This document shows, piece after piece, positions 26,834-35,838 of a DNA stretch of 64,000 nucleotides. The stretch is taken from positions 1 through 64,000 of the forward strand of contig NZ_AFHI01000016.1 in NCBI RefSeq assembly GCF_000217935.1, written 5' to 3'. Below the pieces are notes generated by a model, which was not told the origin of the DNA, ran no database searches, and was given only the letters and a program-made list of their open reading frames with translations. Position 1 is the stretch's first letter, and every line of letters starts with the position of its first letter. The DNA is from Rheinheimera sp. A13L (lineage in GTDB: Bacteria; Pseudomonadota; Gammaproteobacteria; Enterobacterales; Alteromonadaceae). The translations under genes and the position numbers were made by a program.

Positions 26834-28018
26834 ATGACAGAATTGAACACAAAAACAGAACAAGCTGTAACAGATCAATCTCCACAACGGGATGTGGTGC
26901 TGTTTGAAGAAATCGCCAGTGTGGGCGGTAAAATTATTGGCATAGCCACTTTAAACTCAGAGAAATCTTTAAATGCGCTGAGTTTGCCCATGGTTGAACT
27001 CTTGCTGCCGCAAATGCAGCAATGGAAAAACGACAACAACATTGCCATGGTGATACTGCAGGGCGCTGGTGATAAAGCCTTTTGCGCCGGTGGCGATATC
27101 CGCGATTTATATCAGGCGATGAAAGCAGCGCCAGGTACTTTTCAGCCTTATGTCGAAGACTTTTTCACTAAAGAATACAATCTTGACTATTTAATTCATA
27201 CCTTTGAAAAACCAGTACTGGTTTGGGGCAATGGCATTGTCATGGGCGGTGGTTTAGGCCTGATGGCAGGTGCTTCACATCGTATTGTTACTGCAACCAG
27301 TCGTATTGCTATGCCGGAAATGGCCATAGGTTTATACCCTGATGTGGGCGGCAGCTGGTTTTTAAACCGTATGCCGGAAGGTTGTGGCTTGTTTTTGGGT
27401 TTAACGGGCGCATCCATCAATTCATCCGACGCCAAACTCATTGATTTAGCCGATCATTTTTTAACTCATGACAAAAAAGCTGCGCTGCTGGATAAATTAA
27501 CTCAAGTGAAATGGGGCAATACCATAGCGCTGAATCATCAGAAGCTGACCGATTTATTATTAGGCATGGAAGATATGTGCCGCAGTCAGATGCCGCCAAG
27601 CCAAATTCGTTTGCACCAGAATTCTATCAGCGCCGTAGGCCGTGCTACTTCCTTGCAGCAGGCGGTTGAACTGATCCAGGCGATGCCAAACGAAGACAGC
27701 TGGCTGACCAAAGCCAAAGCCTCTTTGCAGTACGGTAGCCCTATTACCGCTCATATTGTGTATCGCTTGTTGGAGCTTGGCCAAAGCAAAATTCTGGCCG
27801 ATTCGTTCCGGCTGGAGCTGGGCTTAAGTGTGCAGTGTGGCAAACTGGGTGAATTCACCGAAGGGGTAAGGGCGCTGCTGATTGATAAAGATCAAAAGCC
27901 AGACTGGCTGTATAAAACCGTAGCTCAAGTGCCTGCAGATGTGATTAATCAGCTGTTTCATTCACCCTGGGCTGCCGACTTACATCCATTACAACATTTA
28001 GGTTCATTGGAGCATTAA
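26834..28018 (+). CDS. 3-hydroxyisobutyryl-CoA hydrolase
   Basis: A 394-residue crotonase-superfamily hydrolase, longer than a hydratase as usual for HIBCH. It shows FCAGGDIRDLYQA near 85, NGIVMGGGLGLMAG near 135 and PEMAIGLYPDVGGSWFLNR near 160, all HIBCH landmarks. It removes CoA from 3-hydroxyisobutyryl-CoA, which lets MmsB oxidise the free acid and avoids accumulation of toxic methacrylyl-CoA. The following gene starts two bases after the stop (TAATATG), indicating translational coupling. Confidence 0.93.
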   Translation: MTELNTKTEQAVTDQSPQRDVVLFEEIASVGGKIIGIATLNSEKSLNALSLPMVELLLPQMQQWKNDNNIAMVILQGAGDKAFCAGGDIRDLYQAMKAAPGTFQPYVEDFFTKEYNLDYLIHTFEKPVLVWGNGIVMGGGLGLMAGASHRIVTATSRIAMPEMAIGLYPDVGGSWFLNRMPEGCGLFLGLTGASINSSDAKLIDLADHFLTHDKKAALLDKLTQVKWGNTIALNHQKLTDLLLGMEDMCRSQMPPSQIRLHQNSISAVGRATSLQQAVELIQAMPNEDSWLTKAKASLQYGSPITAHIVYRLLELGQSKILADSFRLELGLSVQCGKLGEFTEGVRALLIDKDQKPDWLYKTVAQVPADVINQLFHSPWAADLHPLQHLGSLEH

Positions 28019-28019
28019 T

Positions 28020-28925
28020 ATGCACGCTACTCTTCAAACAACGGTCGCATTTATTGGTTTAGGCAATATGGGCGGCCCAATGGCCAGCAATTTATTAAAA
28101 GCAGGCTTCCAGGTTCAGGCTTTTGATTTGTCAGAAACAGCTTTAGAACAATTAGCCTTAGAAGGCGCTACAGCTTGTACTTCGGCAGCCGAAGCCGCAA
28201 CAGGGGCAGATTTTGTGATCTCTATGCTGCCTGCTGGTAAACATGTGGCTATGGTGTACACAGGCGAAAATGGCATAGCTTCAGTGATTGGCAAAGATGC
28301 CTTAGTCATCGATTGTTCAACTATTGACGCCACTACGGCCCGCAAAGTAGGGGCTGAGCTGGCAGAACAGGGCATAGCCTTTATCGACGCGCCAGTCTCT
28401 GGTGGTGTAGGTGGTGCTAAAGCCGGCACTCTGACCTTTATTGTCGGTGGTTCAGAGCAAAACTTTAACCGGGCCGAACCTGTACTTTCTGTGATGGGAA
28501 AAAACCTGTTTCATGCAGGAGATGTAGGCGCGGGCCAGGTGGCGAAAATTTGTAATAATATGCTGTTGTCTATTTTAATGGTGGGCACCAGTGAAGCGCT
28601 GCAAATGGGCATAGACAATGGTCTGGATCCAAAAACTTTGTCCGATATTATGCTGAAAAGCTCAGGCCGCAACTGGACTTTAGAGCTGTATAATCCGTGC
28701 CCGGATGTGATGCCAAATGTACCTTCAAGCAATGCGTATCAGGGCGGCTTTATGGTGGATCTAATGGCAAAAGATTTATCGCTTGCCACAGAAACAGCCT
28801 TATCGAGCCAGTCCAGCACCCCTATGGGAACCTTAGCCCGCAGCTTATATGTGGCACATCAACGTCAGGGCCACGGCAAAGAAGATTTCTCCGGTATTTT
28901 TAAGATGTTTGCCAAAAAGAACTAA
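28020..28925 (+). CDS. mmsB: 3-hydroxyisobutyrate dehydrogenase
   Basis: A 301-residue NAD-dependent dehydrogenase producing methylmalonate semialdehyde for MmsA. GLGNMGGP (13–20) binds the cofactor, DAPVSGGVGGA holds the substrate serine, and GQVAKICNN holds the catalytic lysine; the C-terminal KDLSLATETA segment is typical of mmsB proteins. Its place directly after the HIBCH gene makes it the valine enzyme rather than the paralogue at 9.9 kb. Confidence 0.94.
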   Translation: MHATLQTTVAFIGLGNMGGPMASNLLKAGFQVQAFDLSETALEQLALEGATACTSAAEAATGADFVISMLPAGKHVAMVYTGENGIASVIGKDALVIDCSTIDATTARKVGAELAEQGIAFIDAPVSGGVGGAKAGTLTFIVGGSEQNFNRAEPVLSVMGKNLFHAGDVGAGQVAKICNNMLLSILMVGTSEALQMGIDNGLDPKTLSDIMLKSSGRNWTLELYNPCPDVMPNVPSSNAYQGGFMVDLMAKDLSLATETALSSQSSTPMGTLARSLYVAHQRQGHGKEDFSGIFKMFAKKN

Positions 28926-28964
28926 GACTTTTGGTATCAGCTGGTTTTAGCAGGTAAAAAGATA

Positions 28965-29726
28965 ATGAATTTAAAAGACAAAACAATAGTAGTGACAGGC
29001 GGCGCTCAGGGGCTGGGTTTAGAAATGGCTCGTATGTTAGCCGCTGAAGGCGCGCATCTGGCTTTGCTCGATATGAATGCAGAGCAACTGGCCTCAGCTA
29101 AAGAGGAATTGTCAGCGACAGGCGTTAGGGTACGGACTTATGTTTGTAACGTTGCCAATGAAGAAAGTGTTGAAACCACTTTTGCCGCTATTGCAGCAGA
29201 TTTTGGTGCTATCGATGGCCTGATTAACAACGCTGGTATTTTGCGTGACGGCTTATTGCTGAAATTTAAAGATGGCGAGCTGGTCAGCAAAATGTCGCAT
29301 CAGCAGTTTCAGTCTGTGATTGATGTGAATTTAACAGGCGTATTTTTATGTGGCCGTGAAGCTGCGGCTTTGATGGTGAAATCAGGCCGTAAAGGCGTGA
29401 TTATCAATATGTCGAGCGTGGCCCGTTCAGGCAATATGGGGCAAACCAACTATGCAGCGTCCAAAGCTGGTGTTGTCGCTATGACAGTGACCTGGGCGCG
29501 TGAGTTAGGTCGTTACGGTATCCGTGTGGGTGCTATAGCACCGGGTGTGATCCGCACTGCCATGACAGATGCGATGAAACCAGAAGCCCGTGATCGTTTA
29601 GTGGCGATGAAGCCTGTGGGTCGTTTAGGCGAAGCCACAGAAATTGCGCATACTGCGAAGTATATTTTTGAAAACGACTTCTTTACTGGTCGTGTCGTAG
29701 AAGTGGATGGCGGTATTAGTATGTAA
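28965..29726 (+). CDS. Short-chain dehydrogenase/reductase
   Basis: A 253-residue classical SDR with TGGAQGLG (11–18), NNAG (88–91), catalytic Ser150/151, Tyr163 and Lys167 (YAASK), and the C-terminal GRVVEVDGGISM. Genes of this type close branched-chain amino-acid clusters in marine gammaproteobacteria as I recall them. A 3-hydroxy-2-methylbutyryl-CoA dehydrogenase role in isoleucine breakdown would fit the neighbours, but general 3-oxoacyl reductase activity is equally possible. A strong terminator follows. Confidence 0.85.
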   Translation: MNLKDKTIVVTGGAQGLGLEMARMLAAEGAHLALLDMNAEQLASAKEELSATGVRVRTYVCNVANEESVETTFAAIAADFGAIDGLINNAGILRDGLLLKFKDGELVSKMSHQQFQSVIDVNLTGVFLCGREAAALMVKSGRKGVIINMSSVARSGNMGQTNYAASKAGVVAMTVTWARELGRYGIRVGAIAPGVIRTAMTDAMKPEARDRLVAMKPVGRLGEATEIAHTAKYIFENDFFTGRVVEVDGGISM

Positions 29727-29728
29727 CT

Positions 29729-29763
29729 TTATAGAGGCGGAGTGATAAACTCTGCCTCTATAA
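29729..29763 (+). terminator. Terminator of the valine operon
   Basis: TTATAGAGGC (29729–29738) pairs perfectly with GCCTCTATAA (29754–29763), and the inner bases extend the stem with GGAG and CTCT. It follows the SDR stop codon immediately. Confidence 0.75.
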
Positions 29764-29786
29764 AATCTGGTTACAGGACTTCACTA

Positions 29787-30215
29787 ATGAAACTTATTCT
29801 GCTGCCTTTGCTGCTTCTGGCCTCTGCTTTTACCTCTGCCCAGCAACTGGATACCCCAAATTATAAGGTCGAAATTCAGCAGCTTTGTCCTGAAGGCGAA
29901 GTGCAATGTCAGAATGTGTCGTACAAAGGCACCTCTAAAATTTCAGGTGCGAGTATTGAGTTAAAAGGTTCTGCCTGGCACAGCCTTTGTGCTGATGGCG
30001 TGACGCCTTGTCGCTTTTTAGGTTATCAGTTCAATAATGGCCGTATTCGTTATCTGGTGTTTGACTCAGGTTTACTGCAAGTGATAGGTAGCTCTGGCAA
30101 AGTAGTGCTGGAAGAGCAGGGTGTGTGGGATTATCAACAGCAAGATGAACCAACACCAGATCCTCAGTCCCAAAGCACATCAGGCACTACGCCTGAAGCA
30201 AAGGGGCAGCCATGA
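29787..30215 (+). CDS. Exported small protein of unknown function
   Basis: A 142-residue protein with a signal peptide (MKLILLPLLLLASAFTSAQQ); start 29787 is preceded by ACAGGA. The mature part has four cysteines, in LCPEGEVQCQNV and SLCADGVTPCRF, probably forming disulfides in the periplasm, and a Pro/Gln/Ser-rich low-complexity tail. No family is recognised. Its stop overlaps the start of the next gene (ATGA), so the two are translated together. Confidence 0.65.
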   Translation: MKLILLPLLLLASAFTSAQQLDTPNYKVEIQQLCPEGEVQCQNVSYKGTSKISGASIELKGSAWHSLCADGVTPCRFLGYQFNNGRIRYLVFDSGLLQVIGSSGKVVLEEQGVWDYQQQDEPTPDPQSQSTSGTTPEAKGQP

Positions 30216-30754
30216 AACCGCTGGATGCCGGCAGTTTAACTCTGCGGTTGCTGACGGAAGCCGACTGGCCCTTGTTTTTGCAATTGCATCGCCATGAACA
30301 GGTATTGCAGTATGTGGCAGACCCTTTAGCTAATGAACAAATCCGCCAGCGTTTTGAAGAACGATTACAGCCATGGCAAGCCGGTGATTTGCATTGGTTT
30401 TGTTTAGTCGTTGTGGAAAAGAAAAGTGGCACTGCAGTTGGTGTTTGTGGTTTTCATGGATTGGATGTAGCGCCAGATACAGGGGTAATTGCTGAAGTTG
30501 GTTATCTATTTTTGCCAGAGTTTTTTGGTAAGGGGTATGCGACTGTGGCGTTAAAAGCGGCTTTGGATTATGGAACTACCCTTGGCATAAAACAGTGGCA
30601 GGCTGTGGTGACCGAAGGCAATATAGCTTCTGGCCGTGTGCTGGAAAAATGTGGTTTTAGTCTGGTCGATCGTCAGCATAATGGTTATCAGATAGGTGAT
30701 ACATTCTTCGCAGATTTAATTTATAAAAAGTTACCTGTCGAACCGGCTCTGTAA
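30212..30754 (+). CDS. GNAT acetyltransferase, RimJ/RimL type
   Basis: A 180-residue N-acetyltransferase. It begins LTLRLLTEADWPLFLQLH, has the acetyl-CoA loop region EVGYLFLPEFFGKGYATVAL (about 93–112) and the C-terminal NIASGRVLEKCGF motif, all typical of the RimJ/RimL subfamily acting on protein N-termini or small amines. It overlaps the preceding exported-protein gene by four bases. The substrate cannot be named. Confidence 0.88.
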   Translation: MKPLDAGSLTLRLLTEADWPLFLQLHRHEQVLQYVADPLANEQIRQRFEERLQPWQAGDLHWFCLVVVEKKSGTAVGVCGFHGLDVAPDTGVIAEVGYLFLPEFFGKGYATVALKAALDYGTTLGIKQWQAVVTEGNIASGRVLEKCGFSLVDRQHNGYQIGDTFFADLIYKKLPVEPAL

Positions 30755-30898
30755 AACCTGGGCCGCTTTAGAAAGACATGTGAAGGCGCTCAACTGTTAT
30801 TGTTGTCAATTCTGCCCCTTAAAAGGTCAATAAGAACGCTTTTGTTGGCTGTAATACCAAGTTAAAGTAAACGCGAATTACAACACAGGAGTAATGGC

Positions 30899-31789
30899 GT
30901 GATCCCAGTTGAATTTATTTTGTTGCTGCTTAGCCCGATTTTTTTCATTTTTATCGCCTCTGAATGGCTTTACAGTGAAAAGCGCGGCAAAGCTTTGTAC
31001 CAGTGGCGTGATACAGCTGCTAACTTTGGTTTAGCCGCTTTGCATCAGGCGGGCGATTTTATTGCCTTGCTGGTGCTGCTGCCGCTGATGTTATGGTTAT
31101 CGCAGTTCGCCTTGTTTTCTATTGAGTTTTCAGCGCTGAATTTGTTTCTGGTTTTTATCGCCCAGGACTTTTTGTATTACTGGTTTCACCGCTGCTCGCA
31201 CAGAGTACGCTGGTTATGGGCCTCTCATGTGGCGCATCACAGCTCACGTTTAATGAATTTCAGTACGGCTTTTCGTCAGTCTTTAACTTATCCAATTTCC
31301 GGTATGTGGTTATTCTGGTTACCGCTAGTGCTGCTTGGTTTTGAGGTGCAGCTGGTGCTGGCCGTTGTGGCTATTAACCTGGCCTTTCAGTTTTTTGTGC
31401 ATACTCAGTCCGGTAAACACTGGGGCATTTTGGGCTGGGTGCTGAATACTCCTGCCTGGCATAGAGTGCATCACGCCTGTAACCCTCAGTATATAGACCG
31501 GAATTATGCGGGTGTTTTGGTGATTTGGGACAGACTCTTTGGTACTTTTGTACCTGAAGAAGAAGCCTGTCGTTATGGTATTACCGACGATTTTCAGTCG
31601 AACAACCCCATCACTATTACCTTTTATGAATGGCGAAAAATCACCTTGTTATGGCCACGGCTGCATGGCTGGCGTAATAAATTCAAACTTTTATTTGGCC
31701 CACCAGAAGCTTTTGCTGAAGTCAGGCTGTCGGATGCCCCAGCACTAACCACTGATCCATCGACTGAGCAACAGCATGCTAAACACTAA
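30899..31789 (+). CDS. Sterol desaturase/fatty-acid hydroxylase superfamily membrane protein
   Basis: A 296-residue integral membrane di-iron enzyme. The GTG start has AGGAG nine bases upstream; ATG 30894 in another frame stops after two codons. Membrane helices fill about 3–20, 45–75 and 80–100. The eight-histidine signature is complete: FHRCSH, HVAHHS and WHRVHHACN. Such enzymes hydroxylate or desaturate lipid chains; the exact lipid is unknown. Its end overlaps the start of the deacetylase gene by 14 bases. Confidence 0.88.
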   Translation: MIPVEFILLLLSPIFFIFIASEWLYSEKRGKALYQWRDTAANFGLAALHQAGDFIALLVLLPLMLWLSQFALFSIEFSALNLFLVFIAQDFLYYWFHRCSHRVRWLWASHVAHHSSRLMNFSTAFRQSLTYPISGMWLFWLPLVLLGFEVQLVLAVVAINLAFQFFVHTQSGKHWGILGWVLNTPAWHRVHHACNPQYIDRNYAGVLVIWDRLFGTFVPEEEACRYGITDDFQSNNPITITFYEWRKITLLWPRLHGWRNKFKLLFGPPEAFAEVRLSDAPALTTDPSTEQQHAKH

Positions 31790-32498
31790 GCTATGGCTGA
31801 AACTGGTTCTGGTGCTTTTGGTTAGCTTTATCACCCTCTGGCAGCTCTCATCAAGCAGGCAATTTCAGCTGTTTGGTGAGCTTGTTCATAAGGTGGACAC
31901 AGAACAAAAACTGGTGGCTTTAACTTTTGATGATGGCCCAACACCCCATTACACGGCCGGTATTTTGCAGCTGTTAGAGCTGTATCAGGTGAAAGCGACC
32001 TTTTTTGTCACAGGTGCAGAAACCCAACGGTATATGACTCAGGCCAAACAAATAGTGGCTGCGGGTCATCAGCTTGGCAACCACAGCTGGTTTCATAACC
32101 GCATGCTGTTGATGCCTCTGGATGACATCAGCCGCGAAATTGAAGCTACGGATCATCAAATTCGCGAGGCTGGTTTTCAAGGCGACATTTTATTCCGGCC
32201 ACCTTATGGCAAAAAACTGCTGATGTTGCCCTGGTATCTGGCACAGACCAACAGAACCACTGTGATGTGGGATCTGGAGCCTGAAAGCTATGGCGATATA
32301 GCAGATGATCCACAAACCATTGCCAGTTATGTACTGGAGAATGTTCAGCCTGGTTCCATTGTTTTACTGCATTTAATGTACAAAAACCGCGAAGCATCGC
32401 GCGCGGCTTTACCTCTTATTCTCAAAGGTTTAAAAGAAAAAGGTTACCGTATGGTCACCTTGTCTGAATTGTTGGCAGCGCAGGAACAACAACTTTAA
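31776..32498 (+). CDS. Polysaccharide deacetylase (NodB domain), membrane-anchored
   Basis: A 240-residue protein with an N-terminal hydrophobic anchor (about 7–24) and a NodB homology domain. Motif 1 is TFDDGPTPHY (catalytic Asp and metal Asp), motif 2 is GNHSWFHNRM (metal histidines), and RPPYGK gives motif 3. It would remove N-acetyl groups from peptidoglycan or a surface glycan in the periplasm. It overlaps the hydroxylase gene, which suggests a joint role at the envelope. Its stop codon overlaps the stop of the convergent gene on a shared TTAA. Confidence 0.9.
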   Translation: MLNTKLWLKLVLVLLVSFITLWQLSSSRQFQLFGELVHKVDTEQKLVALTFDDGPTPHYTAGILQLLELYQVKATFFVTGAETQRYMTQAKQIVAAGHQLGNHSWFHNRMLLMPLDDISREIEATDHQIREAGFQGDILFRPPYGKKLLMLPWYLAQTNRTTVMWDLEPESYGDIADDPQTIASYVLENVQPGSIVLLHLMYKNREASRAALPLILKGLKEKGYRMVTLSELLAAQEQQL

Positions 32499-34234
32499 TC
32501 TCGCGTCGCCTGCACCTGGAATTTTTGGTCTGCTATCTGCAACAACGGCCATTCTGGCGCTAGTGGTTTTAGCTCCAGAGTGTCGAGTTGCGGCTCAGGC
32601 TGTTCTTTAGACTTATCTGCACCAGAAATTAGCGCGAAAGAGGCTCGTTGCCAGACTGAACCATTCAAACGAAATAGCTCTGCATGAATGGCATCATAAG
32701 AGTAAGTGAGCAGCACATACTCTTGCACTCCATCATTATTTAAGTCGATAGGACGCAGATGATACTGGCTGATAAGACTTAACTGCCAGCCCTTATACTT
32801 CTGCCAAGCAAACAAAGCCTCTTCTAATCCGGGTGGCAAAATCAGATCCTTTGGTAGTTTGAGGGCTGTCAGCAATTGTTGCTCTTGCTGACTGCTGGTA
32901 TTTACTCTTTTGTTACTAAGCCAATCCTTATAGAGCGTGTTAATCCGCAGCACTAATGCAGGATCTGTTTCACTGTACCTGGCTTTTAATTGCTGCAAAG
33001 CGTCGTAACCTGGTTTGGCGAGATCGTGACGGAAATAGCGAAGGTCCATATCTGCCAAGAGAGTTCTGCCATCTTCAAGCCGTGCCATCTGGCTTTGTAC
33101 TGTGATTTTTCGAAAATCTATCAAAGGGGAGTTCACCAGCAAAATCACGGCCAGCAACACCAAGCCCATTCGGACATTGATCCAACTTAAATGCTTTAAC
33201 CACAGATCACGTTTTTTCAGTATGCCCCACAAATAACCCACAGAAAACAAAGCCAGTACTGCCCATAACACCAAACCCCAACAGCGACTGACACTCCAGC
33301 CATATTGTTCTACCCGCAGCATCAGGCCATAACAGGCGATCAGGCTATAGACAGGTAACAGAACAATAGCAAGGTAAATGGCGCGATGTAACCAGAGTGG
33401 GTAAGGGCGGCTATCGGTGTCAGCCTGATACACGGCATTGACGAAAAACAGCATCAATGCTTGTAACCATAAAATTAATATACTACCGTGCCCGGTTTTC
33501 CAGAGCGGTTCTAAGCCGGTAAAGGGCAAGGCCAGCATAAAAAGTACAGAAACCAGTGCCAAAATCACCAGCAAAAACTTCATCAGCGCTTGGTGAATGC
33601 GGGTAATAGTGTCAATCACACTGGCTTGATTACGAAAAATAAGAACGCCAAAGCCAAATGCCAGATTCAGAGTGGGGTAATAAAACCATGGTTTGGCAAA
33701 CAAGTCGGTGAAAAACTCAATTTGTATCACTTTAAACAGAGCTGCCCACAACATCAGCACGGCCCAAACGGCCAAAGTAAAAAGCAGAGACAATCCCAGA
33801 GTTAAAAAATTACGCCAGGAGTATAGAAACAACAGGTTGTAACTTAATGGCATGCCTGACGCCTGCTGTTGGATATACAGCAAGGCTTTAAAACTGGCGA
33901 TCAGCATGGAAAAAATAAAGCCAAACAGCAGAGGCTCATAACTGATGTGTTCGAGTGGCGTGACCTGTAAACCCGCATAAAAACCAAGAACGGCAACAAG
34001 CAAAGCAAAAGGCACTAAGCGCAGCGCTAGTTTCAGTTCCTGGCCTTTTTCCAGTGACAGTAACAAGGTTAAAGGTGCAACAAAAACCAGGCTATACAGG
34101 AAAAACAGCCACTCTGGTTGGGTCGAAGGCCAAAAATCAAAACTGATCGACTGATGTAACAGATAAAGCGACAATCCCTGCAGTAAAGCAAGCAGGAGCA
34201 TCATGGATCTGGGTAGCTGTTGTTGGCCTGACAT
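32495..34234 (-). CDS. DUF4153-family multi-pass membrane protein
   Basis: A 579-residue protein starting at 34234 (MSGQQQLPRS), with AGGGAAG upstream; the longer frame adds 42 residues that do not look membrane-targeted. About ten to twelve hydrophobic helices cover residues 10–400, then a soluble C-terminal part begins near KITVQSQMARLEDGRTLL and includes DLNNDGVQEYVLLTY. The pattern fits DUF4153, whose function is unknown. It is monocistronic and convergent with the deacetylase gene without a visible terminator between them. Confidence 0.8.
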   Translation of the reverse strand: MSGQQQLPRSMMLLLALLQGLSLYLLHQSISFDFWPSTQPEWLFFLYSLVFVAPLTLLLSLEKGQELKLALRLVPFALLVAVLGFYAGLQVTPLEHISYEPLLFGFIFSMLIASFKALLYIQQQASGMPLSYNLLFLYSWRNFLTLGLSLLFTLAVWAVLMLWAALFKVIQIEFFTDLFAKPWFYYPTLNLAFGFGVLIFRNQASVIDTITRIHQALMKFLLVILALVSVLFMLALPFTGLEPLWKTGHGSILILWLQALMLFFVNAVYQADTDSRPYPLWLHRAIYLAIVLLPVYSLIACYGLMLRVEQYGWSVSRCWGLVLWAVLALFSVGYLWGILKKRDLWLKHLSWINVRMGLVLLAVILLVNSPLIDFRKITVQSQMARLEDGRTLLADMDLRYFRHDLAKPGYDALQQLKARYSETDPALVLRINTLYKDWLSNKRVNTSSQQEQQLLTALKLPKDLILPPGLEEALFAWQKYKGWQLSLISQYHLRPIDLNNDGVQEYVLLTYSYDAIHAELFRLNGSVWQRASFALISGADKSKEQPEPQLDTLELKPLAPEWPLLQIADQKFQVQATRD

Positions 34235-34380
34235 AGGTCTTCCCTGAGGTTGATAAAGGCTGGGTAGTATTGCCCGTCGTTGAACACAAATACGGCTTGA
34301 GTTCCTGATGCAGTGCAGGTTGAAAAATAGATGATTTACGTCATAGTGTACAGGGATCAAAGCAAAAACAAGGGGTTAGT

Positions 34381-34728
34381 ATGATGTATCAAGGTAGTTG
34401 TCATTGCGGTGCTGTGGCTTATCAGGTGGAAGCTGATATCAGCTCTGCTTTAAGTTGTAACTGTTCGATTTGTAGCAGAAAAGGCTATTTGTTGGCTTTT
34501 GTACCTGGCTCTAGCCTGACCATATTAAAAACTGATGTGCCCTTAAGTAGTTACACCTTTAATACTCATAAAATAAAACATCAGTTTTGCCCTGTTTGTG
34601 GTTGTGCACCTTTTGGCTTAGGTGTGGATCCAGAAGGCAATGAAGTCGCGGCTATTAATGTACGCTGTGTACAGGAGATCGATTTGGATACGTTAGAGAT
34701 CCATAAATACGACGGTAAGCAAAGCTAG
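34381..34728 (+). CDS. GFA (glutathione-dependent formaldehyde-activating-like) zinc protein
   Basis: A 115-residue GFA-fold protein. Zinc-binding cysteines are visible in GSCHCGAV (7, 9), CNCSIC (26, 28, 31) and CPVCGCAPF. AAGGGG precedes the start; ATG 34384 is an alternative. GFA family members bind glutathione adducts or zinc and most have no proven substrate. A second GFA protein is encoded at 37.2 kb but shares only the motif pattern. Flanked downstream by GC-rich palindromes. Confidence 0.88.
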   Translation: MMYQGSCHCGAVAYQVEADISSALSCNCSICSRKGYLLAFVPGSSLTILKTDVPLSSYTFNTHKIKHQFCPVCGCAPFGLGVDPEGNEVAAINVRCVQEIDLDTLEIHKYDGKQS

Positions 34729-34730
34729 TA

Positions 34731-34799
34731 GGGGCGCGGGTTTATCCCCGCCCGTCCAACATCCAATTCCAAACCTATAGGGTTTATCCCCGCCCCTGT
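34731..34799. repeat. GC-rich palindromic repeats downstream of the GFA gene
   Basis: GGGCGCGGG–TTTAT–CCCCGCCC forms a hairpin at about 34734–34756, and a related TAGGGTTTATCCCCGCCCC follows at 34779–34798. The same sequence type (GTAGGGGCGGGT, ACCCGCCC) occurs at 52.5 kb and, shorter, at 8.2 kb. It may terminate transcription between these converging genes. Confidence 0.55.
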
Positions 34800-34809
34800 T
34801 GTGTTCAAA

Positions 34810-35151
34810 TCACTGCTTTTTAACAAACTCAGACTTTAGCTTCATAGCGCCAAAACCATCAATTTTGCAGTCGATATCGTGATCACCTTCCACTAAACGA
34901 ATGCCTTTCACCTTAGTGCCAATTTTAACCACCAAAGAGGAGCCTTTTACTTTTAAGTCTTTGATCACAGTGACAGTGTCACCATCCTGCAATAGATTGC
35001 CTGCGGAATCCCGGATGACTTTTTCGCCTTCTGCTGCATCAGCAGTGGCCGTTGTCGACCATTCATGGCCACATTCAGGGCAAATAAACAGACTGTTGTC
35101 TTCGTAAGTATAGGCAGAGTTGCATTGTGGGCAGGCAGGTAACTGGCTCAT
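34810..35151 (-). CDS. phnA: PhnA/YjdM zinc-ribbon protein
   Basis: A 113-residue protein with an N-terminal zinc ribbon (Cys7, Cys10, Cys24, Cys27 in CPQC...CPEC) and a C-terminal SH3-like PhnA domain containing [13 protein letters not shown] and the ending [21 protein letters not shown]. The old name refers to the E. coli phosphonate operon, but no phosphonate genes are present here and the real function is unknown. Monocistronic. Confidence 0.92.
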   Translation of the reverse strand: MSQLPACPQCNSAYTYEDNSLFICPECGHEWSTTATADAAEGEKVIRDSAGNLLQDGDTVTVIKDLKVKGSSLVVKIGTKVKGIRLVEGDHDIDCKIDGFGAMKLKSEFVKKQ

Positions 35152-35228
35152 GACGGGTCCTGATTTAATTCGGTACAGCTTTAAAAGGGCGCGTAGTGTA
35201 GCCGAAAGGCCTTACTTTTTACAGGGCT

Positions 35229-35702
35229 TTACAGCAATAAGTCCGTTTCAATAGGGCGCCACAAAGCACAGCTTTGTTGCAGTGACTGAGCCGTTAAACC
35301 CGGCACGCTGTATACCACTGTATCAACTCCATGTTGTTTGTAGACAGCCTGTAACAGCAAATCAAAATCACCATCACCAGATAACAAGACGACAGTGTCC
35401 ACTTCGGCGGCTAAGGTTAAGACATCAATGGTAATACCAACATCCCAGTCGCCTTTGGCAGAGCCGTCGGCACGCTGAATAAAAGGTTTTAGTTTTACTT
35501 CAAAGCCAATATGCCGCAAAGCGTCCTGAAATTTAATTTGCTGATCGTCTTTTCTATCAATGGCATAGGCATAGGCATAACTGATATCACCCCGAAGCTG
35601 CAATTGCTGCCAGAACTTACGGTAGTTAAAAGAGCGGCCATAAGCCTGCTTTGTGGTGTAGTAGATGTTTTGTACATCGACAAAAACAGCGATCTTAGTC
35701 AT
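35229..35702 (-). CDS. NYN-domain (LabA/DUF88) putative ribonuclease
   Basis: A 157-residue PIN-like protein. I start it at ATG 35702 (MTKIAVFVDVQ) because the upstream TTG lacks family similarity; no good ribosome-binding site is visible for either. Acidic residues expected in the metal site occur in FVDVQNIYY, GDWDVGITIDVL and LLSGDGDFDLLLQAV. LabA/NYN proteins are predicted or proven RNases or RNA-binding proteins. Divergent from the YehS-type gene, with about 136 bases between. Confidence 0.88.
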   Translation of the reverse strand: MTKIAVFVDVQNIYYTTKQAYGRSFNYRKFWQQLQLRGDISYAYAYAIDRKDDQQIKFQDALRHIGFEVKLKPFIQRADGSAKGDWDVGITIDVLTLAAEVDTVVLLSGDGDFDLLLQAVYKQHGVDTVVYSVPGLTAQSLQQSCALWRPIETDLLL

Positions 35703-35838
35703 AAAAAGCAGAACCCAAAACAAGATGAACTGGACTATAACATGGCATCTGTTTGAAACCGCGAAAGAAAATCAGCAAGCATGGCTTTGTGTCTGTTAAA
35801 ATGCCGGCAACTTGACTGGAGCGCTTTGCGAATTTTTT

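Noticed and set aside
34810-35151. Phosphonate metabolism locus
   Set aside because: PhnA carries the name for historical reasons only; no C–P lyase or phosphonatase genes are nearby.
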